From the NCBI GenBank assembly GCA_959602645.1, contig CAUGTZ010000025.1:1-33649 (forward strand): a stretch of DNA of 33,649 bases, in the 5' to 3' direction. Positions within the stretch are counted from its first letter, which is position 1. Each line of letters opens with the position of its first letter. Positions 17,269-26,202 of this stretch are shown piece by piece. Source of the DNA: an uncultured Collinsella sp. Its GTDB lineage: Bacteria; Actinomycetota; Coriobacteriia; Coriobacteriales; Coriobacteriaceae. The notes under the pieces are model-generated. The model worked only from the letters and a program-made list of their open reading frames with translations, did no database searches and was not told the DNA's origin. Both the position numbers and the translations under genes were made by a program.

Positions 17269-18371
17269 TCACCGCCTAGATAAATCGTCTTCAGCCTCTT
17301 TGAGGCCTCGCCTATATCAAAACCGTGCTCGCGCAGCGCGGGAAGCGCGCGCCGGCTCGCATCGAGGCGCGCGTCGGCGCCGCCAGCCGCCGCAAGGGCA
17401 TCCCGCGCGCAGGCGGCCCATGCGACGGCACCATCCCCAAGTGAGAGGAATCGAACGAGCGGGGTAACGGCGCACTCCCCCGTCACGACATCGGAGACCA
17501 GACAAGGAAGTCCAGCCGCCTGCCATTCGAGTACAACGCTGGGCAACCCCTCGAAGAGCGAGGGGAGCATCATAAGATCGAACGCCTGGAGAAACTCGTC
17601 GACATTGGAAACGCGCCCTGTAATCGTCACGCGGTCCGCGAGTCCTTTCTCGGCAATTAATCCCTCAATCTTCGAGCGGTCGGGACCCTCGCCGACGATG
17701 AAGAGCCTAGCACTCGGAACATCACGAGACAGTAGCCCGAACACATCGATGAGGAACGATTGATTCTTCACGTAGTTGATGTTGCCGACGAAACCGACGG
17801 CAGGTTCGTCCCCGAATCCGAGGCGTGAGCGTGCCTCGTCGCGCCGCACGGCATCAAAGGCATACTTCTCAAGGGCAAATCCGTTGTGGAGGACCTCGAA
17901 GGGGCTATCTTCAAAGAGCCACCTGCCAGCGTCCTCGCCGCACGCGAGTGCCCGCGTCCAACTACCACGGAAGAAGGGGCGAAGCATCTTGTCCCGACGG
18001 GAATCGTCGCTCCTGGTGTTGTGCGAGTGCGCAATCCGCTCGCGCACTCCCGCGAGCTGCGCACACCGGAGCTCAATGGCCATAACCGAGCTGCTCCCAT
18101 GAACGTGCACCACGTCGATACGCTCTCGCCTCATATAGGAGATGAGAAAGTGCACGTACCCAAAAGTGTCCGAGCGCCTGTCGGGTGTCTCCACGACATC
18201 GCATCCGAGCAGTCTCAGCTCGTCGAGTACGTCTGACTCATTGTTATATACGGCCGCCACGCGGACATCAAGTCCGTCGCGATCCATGGAGCGCATGAAG
18301 CTCAGTATGGAGGACGTAATTCCCTCGCGGCGTAGCCCGCCAGTCGGGACCACGAGGACCTTCCTATCCAT
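17265..18371 (-). CDS. GT4-family glycosyltransferase
   Basis: A 368-residue GT-B enzyme with N-terminal VLVVPTGGLRREGITSSILS, VDVVHVHGSSS-type acceptor-domain features (VVHVHGSSSVMAIE), AVGFVGNINYVKNQ and VGEGPDRSKIE in the second domain, and LFEGLPSVVLEWQAAGLP as the E-x7-E motif. It resembles EpsF/CapM-like transferases. Its start overlaps the SDR stop by 8 bases, and its end overlaps the acyltransferase start. Sugar specificity unknown. Confidence 0.88.
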   Translation of the reverse strand: MDRKVLVVPTGGLRREGITSSILSFMRSMDRDGLDVRVAAVYNNESDVLDELRLLGCDVVETPDRRSDTFGYVHFLISYMRRERIDVVHVHGSSSVMAIELRCAQLAGVRERIAHSHNTRSDDSRRDKMLRPFFRGSWTRALACGEDAGRWLFEDSPFEVLHNGFALEKYAFDAVRRDEARSRLGFGDEPAVGFVGNINYVKNQSFLIDVFGLLSRDVPSARLFIVGEGPDRSKIEGLIAEKGLADRVTITGRVSNVDEFLQAFDLMMLPSLFEGLPSVVLEWQAAGLPCLVSDVVTGECAVTPLVRFLSLGDGAVAWAACARDALAAAGGADARLDASRRALPALREHGFDIGEASKRLKTIYLGGE

Positions 18372-19230
18372 CGCAGCTCACGTCCCAAAAAGCTTTGATG
18401 TGGTTTCCCCCATTGGTATGGATGACCTCGCCGGACACACACTTAGAGGCATCACTTAAAAGGAAGCACGCGACCTCGGCGACCTCCTCGGGCCTGAAGA
18501 TGCGACCAGATGCGCACTCACGGTACATGTTGCCGTCGGAGGCCTCGGCATAGTCGCGCGTCATGTCCGAGAGCGTAACGCCAGGTGCCACGGCGTTCAC
18601 ACGAACGCCAAGCGGATACATCCGCCTGGAAGCAGCGCGCACGAAGCTGTCCATGGCAGCCTTGGTCATGCCGTAGGGAATGTCGTAGGCCTGTTCGCCC
18701 GTCTCGCTCGTAATCACGAGCAGTTCGCCCGAGGGTTCCTTCTCACGCTCTTTACGGCAAAGAAACTCGCGACAAAGGAAATACGCTCCACGCATGTTAA
18801 TGTCGAACTGCTTATCGAAACCTTCGATAGTCACGTTGTCAAAACGGTTCTCATGGAGGCTCACGCCGGCGTTGCTCACCAGGCAGTCAATGCGCCCGCC
18901 GAGTTTAGCCTCACATGCGTCCAGGAACTCGCCGGCGCGCTCCGCCTCGGAGACATCGGCGACCACATAGGTAACACAGGAGCCAAGTTTCTCGCAGGCA
19001 GCTTTGAGAGTGGCTTCCTTGCGGCCAGAGATGACGACCTTGGCACCCTCCGAAATGAACTTTTCTGCCATGGCGAGCCCAAGCCCGCGCCCGCCGCCAG
19101 TGATGACGACAGTCTTTCCCTTAAGCACGTTGCCCGCGCTCACCTGCGCGACTTCGACATTCACGAACTTCTCTGGAGACGACGCCAGGACAAGCTTTGC
19201 AGCTTTACGAATAACTCTTTTGAATCCCAT
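18364..19230 (-). CDS. Short-chain dehydrogenase/reductase next to MenD-like enzyme
   Basis: A 288-residue classical SDR. The nucleotide site is TGGGRGLG (44-51). The catalytic set is N120 in SNAG, S175 in ITSETG, and Y186/K190 in YGMTK. GRK after the second strand suggests NADP(H) use. A 35-residue N-terminal extension precedes the Rossmann fold. It follows the MenD-like gene by 4 bases, so the two probably act in sequence, for instance reducing a keto product of the ThDP enzyme. This is inferred from position. Confidence 0.85.
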   Translation of the reverse strand: MGFKRVIRKAAKLVLASSPEKFVNVEVAQVSAGNVLKGKTVVITGGGRGLGLAMAEKFISEGAKVVISGRKEATLKAACEKLGSCVTYVVADVSEAERAGEFLDACEAKLGGRIDCLVSNAGVSLHENRFDNVTIEGFDKQFDINMRGAYFLCREFLCRKEREKEPSGELLVITSETGEQAYDIPYGMTKAAMDSFVRAASRRMYPLGVRVNAVAPGVTLSDMTRDYAEASDGNMYRECASGRIFRPEEVAEVACFLLSDASKCVSGEVIHTNGGNHIKAFWDVSCDG

Positions 19231-19234
19231 GCGA

Positions 19235-20995
19235 CTACCTCTTGAAAATCCCGGCGATTTTCTGGGCCTTCTCCTGCCCGATGGTCGCCTTGATGAGCTC
19301 CTTGGACTTGCGGATCGCTTCCGACTGCGCGTCGCGGGGACGGGTCATGTCGAAAACGTCGTAGACAAGCTTGGAATCCGCGCTCATCTCGGAAAAAACC
19401 TCGAGCAGGACGGGGCCCTCAGCGTCGTCATCGAAGAACTCCTCGACTGCCGCGTCGAGCTCCTCGGGGTTATGCGCGCTCAGGTAACGGAATCCACATT
19501 CGCGCACCCAGCCCTCAGCCTTGGTGTGGTGACGAGCGCAGGTGTGGAGGTCCGAGGCCTCGTCCTTCCACACCTGGTTGAAGTAGAACTCCTCGCCCCC
19601 CTCGTTATTGAGGAGGAGGATGCGCACCTTTTCAGTGACGTGGCGAATGCGAAGCGCGTTCATGTCATAGAAGAAAGCAAGGTCGCCAATCACGAGATAG
19701 CTGGGCCTGCCGCTCGCCGCGGCTTGGCCCAGGAGGGACGAGAGACAGCCGTCGATGCCGTGCGTGCCGATGTTCGCGTAGACCTTGACACCCGGCTGAA
19801 GCCTGAAAAAATTTGTGAGGCGGATTGCGTTGTTGATCGCGAGGTGCAGGATGGAACCCGTTGGCACGCGCTCGACAACCTTGCGGATGGCGGCCATGTT
19901 CGAGTAGGGAAGCTCCGGCACCGTCGCGGAGGCCTCATAGGCCTTAAGGGCGGCGAGGTAGCTCCCGCCGGGCTTGCACGAGGACGCATCGGCCATGCGC
20001 GAGAAGAACTCAGCAGGCGTGCACTCGAACACCCTCGTTAGGCTTCTGAACATATCGCAGACAGAACCGTCCTCGCTGATAGACCAGTGCTCATAGGACC
20101 CTGCGAATTTACGCAGCATATCCTTGAGGCCCGCAGTCATGTTGCCACCGAAGGTGATGACCACGTCGGGCATGAACTCGGAGAACTTCTTGGGCGTGAT
20201 GTAGCGGTACTCCATGCACAGCGTCGGGTTGAAGGCGTGTTCGCGAGGGATGTTCGCCATGTACTCGGCCGCAATGGCCACCTCGTAGCTGGCTGCAAAG
20301 CTCTCAAGGGCGCACGCGAGCTCGGCGGCACAGGAAGACTGCTGGCCGGCGACCACGAGCACGCGCTTGGCGCGAGAGAGCCGATCCGCGCATGCGGCCC
20401 ACTCAACGGCCTGGTCGGCTTCGACCCTGCGGATCCTAGTGACCTTCGGTAGCTCCTTGACGTTGAACGAGTTGTTGTACGCCTTCATCGGCACGTTGAT
20501 GTGGACGGGGCCCGTGCCGTGGTGATCGAGCTCTAGCAAGGCCTCGTTGACGAGACGCTCGCAGAAGTGCGCGTCTTCGGCGTCGTTGATGATGGGCAGG
20601 TTGACGGACTTGCGCACGTGACGGTCGTACATGCCCACCTGGTCGATCATCTGGTCCTCCCACTGCCCGAGCATCGCGGGATTGCGGTCGGACGTGAGCA
20701 CGACGAGGGGCACGTCCTGGTAGAAGGCCTCCGCGACGGGCGGCCAGTAGTTGCAGGTCGCCGTGGAGGAGGTGCATGAGATCACGACGGGCTCGCCGAG
20801 CTCCTGAGCAAGCCCAAGCGCAAAGTAGCCGGCACTACGTTCATCGACGACGGAATAGCAGGTGAAATACGGGTCCTCCTCGACGGAGTGCACGAAGGGG
20901 ACGTTGCGGCTGCCGGCAGAGAGCACTAGATGGTGGATACCGTACTCCTTGAGCAGGGCGATGATGATCTGGTAGGACTTTAGCTCCGTATACAT
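19235..20995 (-). CDS. Divergent MenD-like ThDP-dependent enzyme in polysaccharide locus
   Basis: A 586-residue protein with the three-domain layout of MenD, which in menaquinone synthesis decarboxylates 2-oxoglutarate on ThDP and adds the residue to isochorismate. Recognisable blocks are LSAGSRNVP (25-33), VVDERSAGYFALGLA with catalytic-type E52, CTSSTATCNYWPPVAEA, YANIGTHGIDG (406-416), and the ThDP motif from GDLAFF (437) to LLNNEGG (461). In the last-but-one block MenD has N-R-G; here R is replaced by I409, a position that contacts the acceptor substrate in studied MenD enzymes. No other menaquinone gene is near. A strong AAGGAGG supports the start. With the adjoining SDR and pyruvyl-transferase-like genes it probably makes a novel acidic or keto-acid-derived sugar substituent. 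Confidence 0.8.
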   Translation of the reverse strand: MYTELKSYQIIIALLKEYGIHHLVLSAGSRNVPFVHSVEEDPYFTCYSVVDERSAGYFALGLAQELGEPVVISCTSSTATCNYWPPVAEAFYQDVPLVVLTSDRNPAMLGQWEDQMIDQVGMYDRHVRKSVNLPIINDAEDAHFCERLVNEALLELDHHGTGPVHINVPMKAYNNSFNVKELPKVTRIRRVEADQAVEWAACADRLSRAKRVLVVAGQQSSCAAELACALESFAASYEVAIAAEYMANIPREHAFNPTLCMEYRYITPKKFSEFMPDVVITFGGNMTAGLKDMLRKFAGSYEHWSISEDGSVCDMFRSLTRVFECTPAEFFSRMADASSCKPGGSYLAALKAYEASATVPELPYSNMAAIRKVVERVPTGSILHLAINNAIRLTNFFRLQPGVKVYANIGTHGIDGCLSSLLGQAAASGRPSYLVIGDLAFFYDMNALRIRHVTEKVRILLLNNEGGEEFYFNQVWKDEASDLHTCARHHTKAEGWVRECGFRYLSAHNPEELDAAVEEFFDDDAEGPVLLEVFSEMSADSKLVYDVFDMTRPRDAQSEAIRKSKELIKATIGQEKAQKIAGIFKR

Positions 20996-22110
20996 GCGGA
21001 GACCTCCTTCTTAAGATAGGCGCGTGCAGCCTCGCGGCTCGTGTGAATGACGGCGTCGGTGGCGGCCCAGTCTACGGGCGCATCAAGGGCGGCGGCGAGC
21101 TCGCCCGACCCAGCTGCAGCACGGGAAGTCAGGCCCAGACGGCTCAACAGATCGGTGAGCTTCTCGGAGTTACCGTAGCCCGAGCTCCTCACGAAGGAAA
21201 CGAAGGGCGTGTGTGCAATGGTCGAGAAGATGGTGCCGTGGAAGGTGTCGGTCACCACGGCCTCAGCATGCTTGAAGTAGGCGAGCACCTCAAAGGGCGA
21301 GCAATCCACGAAGCGATCGCAGACGCCCTGCACCCCACCGATATTGAGCACCTTGAGGCCGCGCTGGTCGGCGTAGGTGCGCACGGCGGCGCACTCCTCG
21401 GGCGTGAGGCGGCCCGAGTAGCCATATGCGATCATGAAGCGGTCCTCGTCGACCTCGGCGGGAATCAGCCCGCACTCGCCAAAATAGTCGTAGGCGAGCA
21501 CCGGGTCCAAGCTGAAGGTCGGTACTTCCCCCGTAAGTGACTCGACAATGGCGCCCGTGTTGGCATCGCGAGCCGAGACGGCGTCGAGACGCTTTAAGTA
21601 GCCCGCGACCTCTTCGCGCTTGCCGTAACGGTCAAGCTTGTCGAGCGTGGTGTTACCGAAGGAAGCGGCGTAGGTCACCTTGCGTCCGGCGCGCAACCCG
21701 GTACCGAAAAGCGCGGGCGTGAAGCCGACATTAGCGTTATCCTGAACGCAGTTGAACACCTCGTCGCTGCCGATGACCAGGAGGTCGATGTCGGGGTCAA
21801 GATTGGGCTCCTCGGTGAGGCCGAGCATCGGGTAGAAGCGCTGGGCGTATGTGCGCTTGTAGCGGATGAAGGCGAGCTTGTCCCTGAGCGGAGCGTCGTA
21901 GCGGAATACCTCAAGGACCTTCTCCGCCTTGCGGGCGACGCCCTTCTTCGATGACGGGGACGTGACCAGGCACTTGCCAGGCTCGTAGTCAACGAACTGC
22001 ACATCGCAGCCAAGGGACTCCAGGATGGACTTCAGGCCGAAAGCCTGCAGGAAGGACCCGTAGTTGTAGATCCTCTGCATACTGAGTATGCCGGCGCGGG
22101 GTTTAGTCAT
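20980..22110 (-). CDS. Polysaccharide pyruvyl-transferase family protein
   Basis: A 376-residue GT-B-like protein. The family signature is visible as GILSMQRIYNYGSFLQAFGL at the start, LLVIGSDEVFN (110-120), YAASFGNT (147-154), VSARDANTGAIVESL, and VTDTFHGTIFS (286-296) with the conserved His. Family members transfer pyruvate ketals from phosphoenolpyruvate to sugars; some do unrelated transfers. It overlaps the MenD-like gene by 16 bases, so the two are translationally linked. Given the partner, the transferred group could be something other than pyruvate, which is inference. Confidence 0.85.
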   Translation of the reverse strand: MTKPRAGILSMQRIYNYGSFLQAFGLKSILESLGCDVQFVDYEPGKCLVTSPSSKKGVARKAEKVLEVFRYDAPLRDKLAFIRYKRTYAQRFYPMLGLTEEPNLDPDIDLLVIGSDEVFNCVQDNANVGFTPALFGTGLRAGRKVTYAASFGNTTLDKLDRYGKREEVAGYLKRLDAVSARDANTGAIVESLTGEVPTFSLDPVLAYDYFGECGLIPAEVDEDRFMIAYGYSGRLTPEECAAVRTYADQRGLKVLNIGGVQGVCDRFVDCSPFEVLAYFKHAEAVVTDTFHGTIFSTIAHTPFVSFVRSSGYGNSEKLTDLLSRLGLTSRAAAGSGELAAALDAPVDWAATDAVIHTSREAARAYLKKEVSACIRS

Positions 22111-22114
22111 GCGA

Positions 22115-22600
22115 TTAAATTCCTTCTATTAGTCTCTCGAGCTCTCGGCAGAACTCGGCGTTGTGGCTCTTAAAAGTGACGCCGCGCGAGAGCTCGCGGG
22201 CGCGATCGATGGCGGCGGAAAGGTCCATCACGTCGTAGACGGGCACGATCCCGCCCTGGCGCTCCGCGACGATGCGCACGAAGTCGGCCTGATGGTTGTT
22301 CACGTGCTCGTCAAGGTCGCCCCTGCGGGGCACAACGACGGGTACCTTGCCTGCAGCCATGGCCTCGATGAAGCTTGAGGGGCCGCCGTGCGTGATCACC
22401 ACATCAGCACCCTCCATGAAGCTCTTCATCTGTAGGAACGGCACGAACTGCGAGTGGTCGCAGTGGACGGGCTCGTACGTCGAGTAACCCGTCTGGATAT
22501 AGACAGGTTCATCGAGCGTCCCGTCCGCCTTGAGATCGTCAACCGCCTTGACCAGACGGTCGAACTGCTGCTCGTGGGTGCCCACGGTCACGAATACCAT
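22115..22600 (-). CDS. pssE: PssE-like glycosyltransferase catalytic subunit
   Basis: A 161-residue protein matching the C-terminal half of a GT28 enzyme (Alg13/PssE-like): MVFVTVGTHEQQFDRL at the start and VITHGGPSSFIEAMAAGKVPVVVPR (68-92) as the UDP-sugar site. It works with the membrane-bound PssD/Alg14-like partner encoded 12 bases upstream, typically adding the second sugar, often from UDP-glucuronate or UDP-galactose, to the lipid carrier. Confidence 0.88.
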   Translation of the reverse strand: MVFVTVGTHEQQFDRLVKAVDDLKADGTLDEPVYIQTGYSTYEPVHCDHSQFVPFLQMKSFMEGADVVITHGGPSSFIEAMAAGKVPVVVPRRGDLDEHVNNHQADFVRIVAERQGGIVPVYDVMDLSAAIDRARELSRGVTFKSHNAEFCRELERLIEGI

Positions 22601-22612
22601 ACGCGTCCCTCC

Positions 22613-23080
22613 CTAGAAGATAGAGCCGAGATCAACGGCGCTCTTGTAGACATCGAGCTGTTCTGGCCACTGCACTACGAATAGGTCGGCCACGCCGTTG
22701 AGCATGCGACCAGTCATCGTGGGCTTGTCCACGCGGTCGAAGACCTCCACGTAGACGCATTTGGACCCGAGCATCTTTCCAATCAGGAAGAACGGCACCG
22801 CAACCGCGGCACCGGAGCTGATGATCAGATCGGGACGCTCCTTGAGGAGCACCTTCCAGGCGAGAACCGTGTTCTTCAGCAAGTTCGGGATGTTGCGGTT
22901 CGTCGGGTAGTGGCAATGGTAGACACGCTCCCCTTCCAGAAGAGAGTTCGCGTCCTCCTTGTCGAAGGTCACCCAGAATCGATCAGCCGCACGTTCCCAT
23001 ACAGGTCTCAGGAGCCACATATGCGTAAGATGCCCACCACTTGAGCTGGGAATGCAGATCTTTGCCTTAGAAAGGTCCAC
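22613..23080 (-). CDS. pssD: PssD-like glycosyltransferase membrane-anchor subunit
   Basis: A 155-residue Alg14/PssD-like protein: ICIPSSSGGHLTHM (9-22), LIISSGAAVAVPFFLIGKMLGSKCVYVEVFDRVDKPTMTG with a hydrophobic membrane-associating stretch, and FVVQWPEQ near the end. It recruits the PssE subunit to the membrane and binds the lipid-linked acceptor. The two halves are separate genes in the usual order. Confidence 0.88.
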   Translation of the reverse strand: MDLSKAKICIPSSSGGHLTHMWLLRPVWERAADRFWVTFDKEDANSLLEGERVYHCHYPTNRNIPNLLKNTVLAWKVLLKERPDLIISSGAAVAVPFFLIGKMLGSKCVYVEVFDRVDKPTMTGRMLNGVADLFVVQWPEQLDVYKSAVDLGSIF

Positions 23081-23086
23081 GATGAG

Positions 23087-24133
23087 CTACTCTCCGATTC
23101 CGTAGTACTCGCGATACCACTTGGCGAAAACCCTCAGGCCGTCCTCGAGCGGGGTCGCGGGCTTGTAGCCCAGGTCCCGCTGGAGTGCTGTGGTGTCGGC
23201 GTAGGTGACGGGCACGTCGCCGGGCTGCATCGGCACGAGCTGTTTGTGTGACTCGAAGTCGTAGTCGGCCGGGAGCACGCCCTCCTCCACCAGCACGCGC
23301 TGCAGCGTGTCGACGAAGTCGAGGAGGTTCTCGGGGTGCGAGTTGCCGATGTTGTAGACGCGGTGCGCGGCGAGCGGCAGCCCGTCCTCGCCCATCTTCA
23401 CCTCAGGGGCGGCGTCCATGACGCGCCTGACGCCCTCGACGATGTCGTCGACGTAGGTGAAGTCGCGGCGGCAGTCGCCCATGTTGAAGATCTTGATGGT
23501 GTCGCCTCGGCGCAGCTTCTCGGTAAAGCCGAAGTAGGCCATGTCGGGCCTGCCCATGGGGCCGTACACCGTGAAGAAGCGCAGGCCGGTGGCCGGGATG
23601 GAATAGAGCTTTGAGTAGGCGGCCGCCATGAGCTCATTAGACTTCTTGGTGGCGGCGTAGAGCGAAACCGGCGAGTCGACGCGGTCCTCCTCGGAGAACG
23701 GAACCTTCTTGTTGCCGCCGTAGACCGAGCTGGAGCTCGCGTAGACAAGATGCCTCACCGGGTGGTGGCGGCAGGCCTCGAGCACGTTGAAGAAGCCCAC
23801 GAGGTTACTCTCAAGGTAGGCGCGCGGGTTCTCGATGGAGTAGCGGACGCCCGCCTGTGCGGCAAGGTTCACAACGACATCGAAGCCGTTCTCCGCGAAC
23901 AGGCGCTCGATGAGGGCGGCATCGCACAGGTCGCCGCGAACGAAGGCGAAGTGGCCGTCGGTGTCTACCTCGGCCAGCATGCGCAGGCGCGCATCCTTGA
24001 TGCCGGGGTCGTAGTAGCTGTTGAGGTTGTCGAGGCCGACGATCGTGTCATCGGTTTCCTCGAGCAGCTTCTTGACGAGGAACGCACCAATAAAGCCGGC
24101 GGCTCCGGTGACGAGGACTTTTCTATCTGCCAT
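23087..24133 (-). CDS. NAD-dependent epimerase, probably UDP-glucuronate 4-epimerase
   Basis: A 348-residue extended SDR. The NAD site is GAAGFIG (10-16), followed by LDNLNSYYDPGIKDARL, which is typical of UDP-glucuronate 4-epimerases. YASSSSVYGG (131-140) supplies Ser, and Y159-x3-K163 is the catalytic pair. The Arg of GVRYSIENP (96-104) and the long C-terminal domain fit this subfamily. It would turn the UDP-glucuronate made by the next gene in the operon into UDP-galacturonate. Other UDP-sugar epimerase activity is possible. Confidence 0.86.
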   Translation of the reverse strand: MADRKVLVTGAAGFIGAFLVKKLLEETDDTIVGLDNLNSYYDPGIKDARLRMLAEVDTDGHFAFVRGDLCDAALIERLFAENGFDVVVNLAAQAGVRYSIENPRAYLESNLVGFFNVLEACRHHPVRHLVYASSSSVYGGNKKVPFSEEDRVDSPVSLYAATKKSNELMAAAYSKLYSIPATGLRFFTVYGPMGRPDMAYFGFTEKLRRGDTIKIFNMGDCRRDFTYVDDIVEGVRRVMDAAPEVKMGEDGLPLAAHRVYNIGNSHPENLLDFVDTLQRVLVEEGVLPADYDFESHKQLVPMQPGDVPVTYADTTALQRDLGYKPATPLEDGLRVFAKWYREYYGIGE

Positions 24134-24142
24134 TCATACCAC

Positions 24143-25402
24143 CTAGTCTCGTTTAAACAGGTCGCGTGTATAGACCTTGTCCGCCACGTCCGCGAGCTCG
24201 TCGCTCCAGCGGTTTGCCACGATCACGTCGCAGCCGGCCTTGAAAGCCTCCAGGTCGTGCGTGACCTCGGAGCCGAAGAACTCCGGCGCGTCCAGCGTGG
24301 GCTCGTAGACCACCACGGGCACGCCCTTGGCCTTCACGCGCTTCATGACGCCCTGGATGGAGCTCGCGCGGAAGTTGTCGGAGTTCGACTTCATCGTCAG
24401 GCGGTAGACGCCCACGACCGGCCTCTCCTTGCCGGCGTACACGCGGTCCCACACCATCTGCAGCACCTCGTCGGCGACGAAGTCCTTGCGGGTGCGGTTG
24501 GCCTCCACGATGGCCTCGATCAGGTTCTGGGGCACGTCCCTGTAGTTGGCCAGCAGCTGCTTGGTGTCCTTGGGCAGGCAGTAGCCGCCGTAGCCGAAGC
24601 TGGGGTTGTTGTAGTGGGAGCCGATGCGCGGCTCCAGGCAAACGCCGTCGATGACGTCGCGGGTGTTGAGGCCTCGCACCTCGCAGTAGGTGTCGAGCTC
24701 GTTGAAGTAGGCCACGCGCAACGCCAGGTAGGTGTTGGCGAAGAGCTTGACGGCCTCGGCCTCGGTGGTGCCCAGCACGAGCTCGGGGATGCCCTTGGAG
24801 CCGTCGGCGTTCACGCGCTCCAGCTCGGCGGGTTCGGCGCCCTGCGCGAGCAGGCCGGCGAACTTCTCCGCAGCCGCGACGGCCTCGGAGTCGTCCTTGG
24901 GCGCGCCCACCACGATGCGGCTGGGGTGCAGGTTGTCGTAGAGAGCCTTGCTCTCGCGCAGGAACTCCGGGCTGAAGAAGATCTTGCTGTCGCCCAGCCT
25001 CTCGCGCAGGCCCGCGGTGTAGCCCACGGGGATGGTCGACTTGATGACGATCCAGGCGTCCGGGTTCACCGAGCGCACGGCGGCGATGGCGGCCTCGACG
25101 GAGCTCGTGTCGAAGAAGTTCCTATCGGAGTCGTAGTTGGTGGGAGTGGCGATGACGGCGAAGTCGGCGCCAGCGTAGGCCTCGGCCACGTCGACGGTGG
25201 CGTGCAGGTCGAGTTCGCGCTCCCCCGCCTTTGCCTCTGTTAGGAAGCGCTCGATCTCGTCGTCCTGGATGGGCGACACGAAGTTGTTGATCTTCTCGAC
25301 CTTCTCGGGAACGATGTCCAGCGCATGGACCTCGTTGTGCTGCGAGAGCAGGACGGCGAGGGACAGGCCGACGTAGCCGGTACCGGCGACGGCAATCTTC
25401 AT
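24143..25402 (-). CDS. ugd: UDP-glucose 6-dehydrogenase
   Basis: About 419 residues. It oxidises UDP-glucose to UDP-glucuronate with two NAD+. Visible are the Rossmann start MKIAVAGTGYVGLSLAVLLS, ATPTNYD, the FFSPEFLRE loop, and catalytic Cys275 in SFGYGGYCLPKDTKQL. I chose the ATG at 25402, which has GGAG six bases upstream; the longer frame from 25441 adds 13 residues with no ribosome site and touches the upstream stop. Together with the epimerase it supplies uronic acids for the polymer. Confidence 0.93.
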   Translation of the reverse strand: MKIAVAGTGYVGLSLAVLLSQHNEVHALDIVPEKVEKINNFVSPIQDDEIERFLTEAKAGERELDLHATVDVAEAYAGADFAVIATPTNYDSDRNFFDTSSVEAAIAAVRSVNPDAWIVIKSTIPVGYTAGLRERLGDSKIFFSPEFLRESKALYDNLHPSRIVVGAPKDDSEAVAAAEKFAGLLAQGAEPAELERVNADGSKGIPELVLGTTEAEAVKLFANTYLALRVAYFNELDTYCEVRGLNTRDVIDGVCLEPRIGSHYNNPSFGYGGYCLPKDTKQLLANYRDVPQNLIEAIVEANRTRKDFVADEVLQMVWDRVYAGKERPVVGVYRLTMKSNSDNFRASSIQGVMKRVKAKGVPVVVYEPTLDAPEFFGSEVTHDLEAFKAGCDVIVANRWSDELADVADKVYTRDLFKRD

Positions 25403-25440
25403 TTTCTTCTCCGATTCGAATCGAGCATTAGAGTTTGGCA

Positions 25441-26202
25441 TTAGTACGCATCGCTTCCGTTGAAGACCTCCAGAACCGTGAGGAGGACGATCTTGAGATC
25501 CATGACGATTCCGCGCTTGGCTATGTACTCGAGGTCACGGCGGACCATGCCGTCGAAACCGGTTGAGTTTCGATCGGTAACCTGCCACCAGCCGGTGATG
25601 CCGGGCTTCACGGCCAAGCGCTGAAGGTCGTACTCGGTATACTCGGACACCTCGTTAGGCAGCGGCGGACGGGGCCCAACGACGCTCATCTGGCCCAGGA
25701 ACACGTTCAGGAACTGCGGGAACTCGTCGATGGAGTGTTTGCGGATGAACCTGCCGATCTTGGTGACGCGCGGGTCCTCCTTCATCTTGAACATGGCACC
25801 GGCGATCTCGTTTTGCTCCTTGAGCTCGGCGAGGCGCTCGTCGGCGTCCTTGTACATGGAGCGGAACTTCCACATGCGGAACGTGGACAGACTGCCGTCG
25901 GGTCGGGTCTGGCCAACGCGAATCTGGCTGTAGAACGGGTTGCCCTCGCTCTCCAGGCGGATGGCCGCGGCGAGAATTAGGCTGGGGATCGCGATAACGA
26001 CGAGCACGACACCGCTGAACACGATGTCGAACGCGCGCTTGATGGCCCGATAGCCTAGACGCGAGCGGTCCCAGTCCATGATGGATTGCATGGCCCTGTA
26101 GCGGACGGCGCCCTCACGCCGATCCATGGCCTGAGCAATCAACGCCGCTCCCGCGGGCGCATTGGTCTCTGTTACTTCTTTAGCAGCCACAATAAAACTC
26201 AC
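25441..26202 (-). CDS. Initiating sugar-phosphate transferase (undecaprenyl-phosphate)
   Basis: A bacterial sugar transferase (WbaP/EpsE-type phosphoglycosyl transferase) of about 253 residues that puts the first sugar-phosphate on undecaprenyl phosphate. It has a single hydrophobic re-entrant helix (FDIVFSGVVLVVIAIPSLIL), then the RMWKFRSM, SIDEFPQFLNVF and MSVVGPRPPLP motifs and KPGITGWWQV. The large N-terminal membrane domain of full-length WbaP is absent. The start is a judgement: GTG at 26202 follows a small hairpin. The open frame runs back to 26328, but only through the leader. An ATG at 26231 opens a 10-codon frame whose TGA overlaps this GTG (GTGA). The codon 26127 ATG is a fallback start. 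Confidence 0.85.
   Translation of the reverse strand: MSFIVAAKEVTETNAPAGAALIAQAMDRREGAVRYRAMQSIMDWDRSRLGYRAIKRAFDIVFSGVVLVVIAIPSLILAAAIRLESEGNPFYSQIRVGQTRPDGSLSTFRMWKFRSMYKDADERLAELKEQNEIAGAMFKMKEDPRVTKIGRFIRKHSIDEFPQFLNVFLGQMSVVGPRPPLPNEVSEYTEYDLQRLAVKPGITGWWQVTDRNSTGFDGMVRRDLEYIAKRGIVMDLKIVLLTVLEVFNGSDAY

Noticed and set aside
19235..20995. True menaquinone-pathway MenD
   Set aside because: It lies inside a polysaccharide operon with no other men genes, and the N-R-G Arg of MenD is replaced by Ile. Kept as MenD-like only.
23750..25243. 497-codon plus-strand frame opposite ugd and the epimerase
   Set aside because: Antisense shadow of strongly supported genes; Val/Ala/Gly-rich with no domain.
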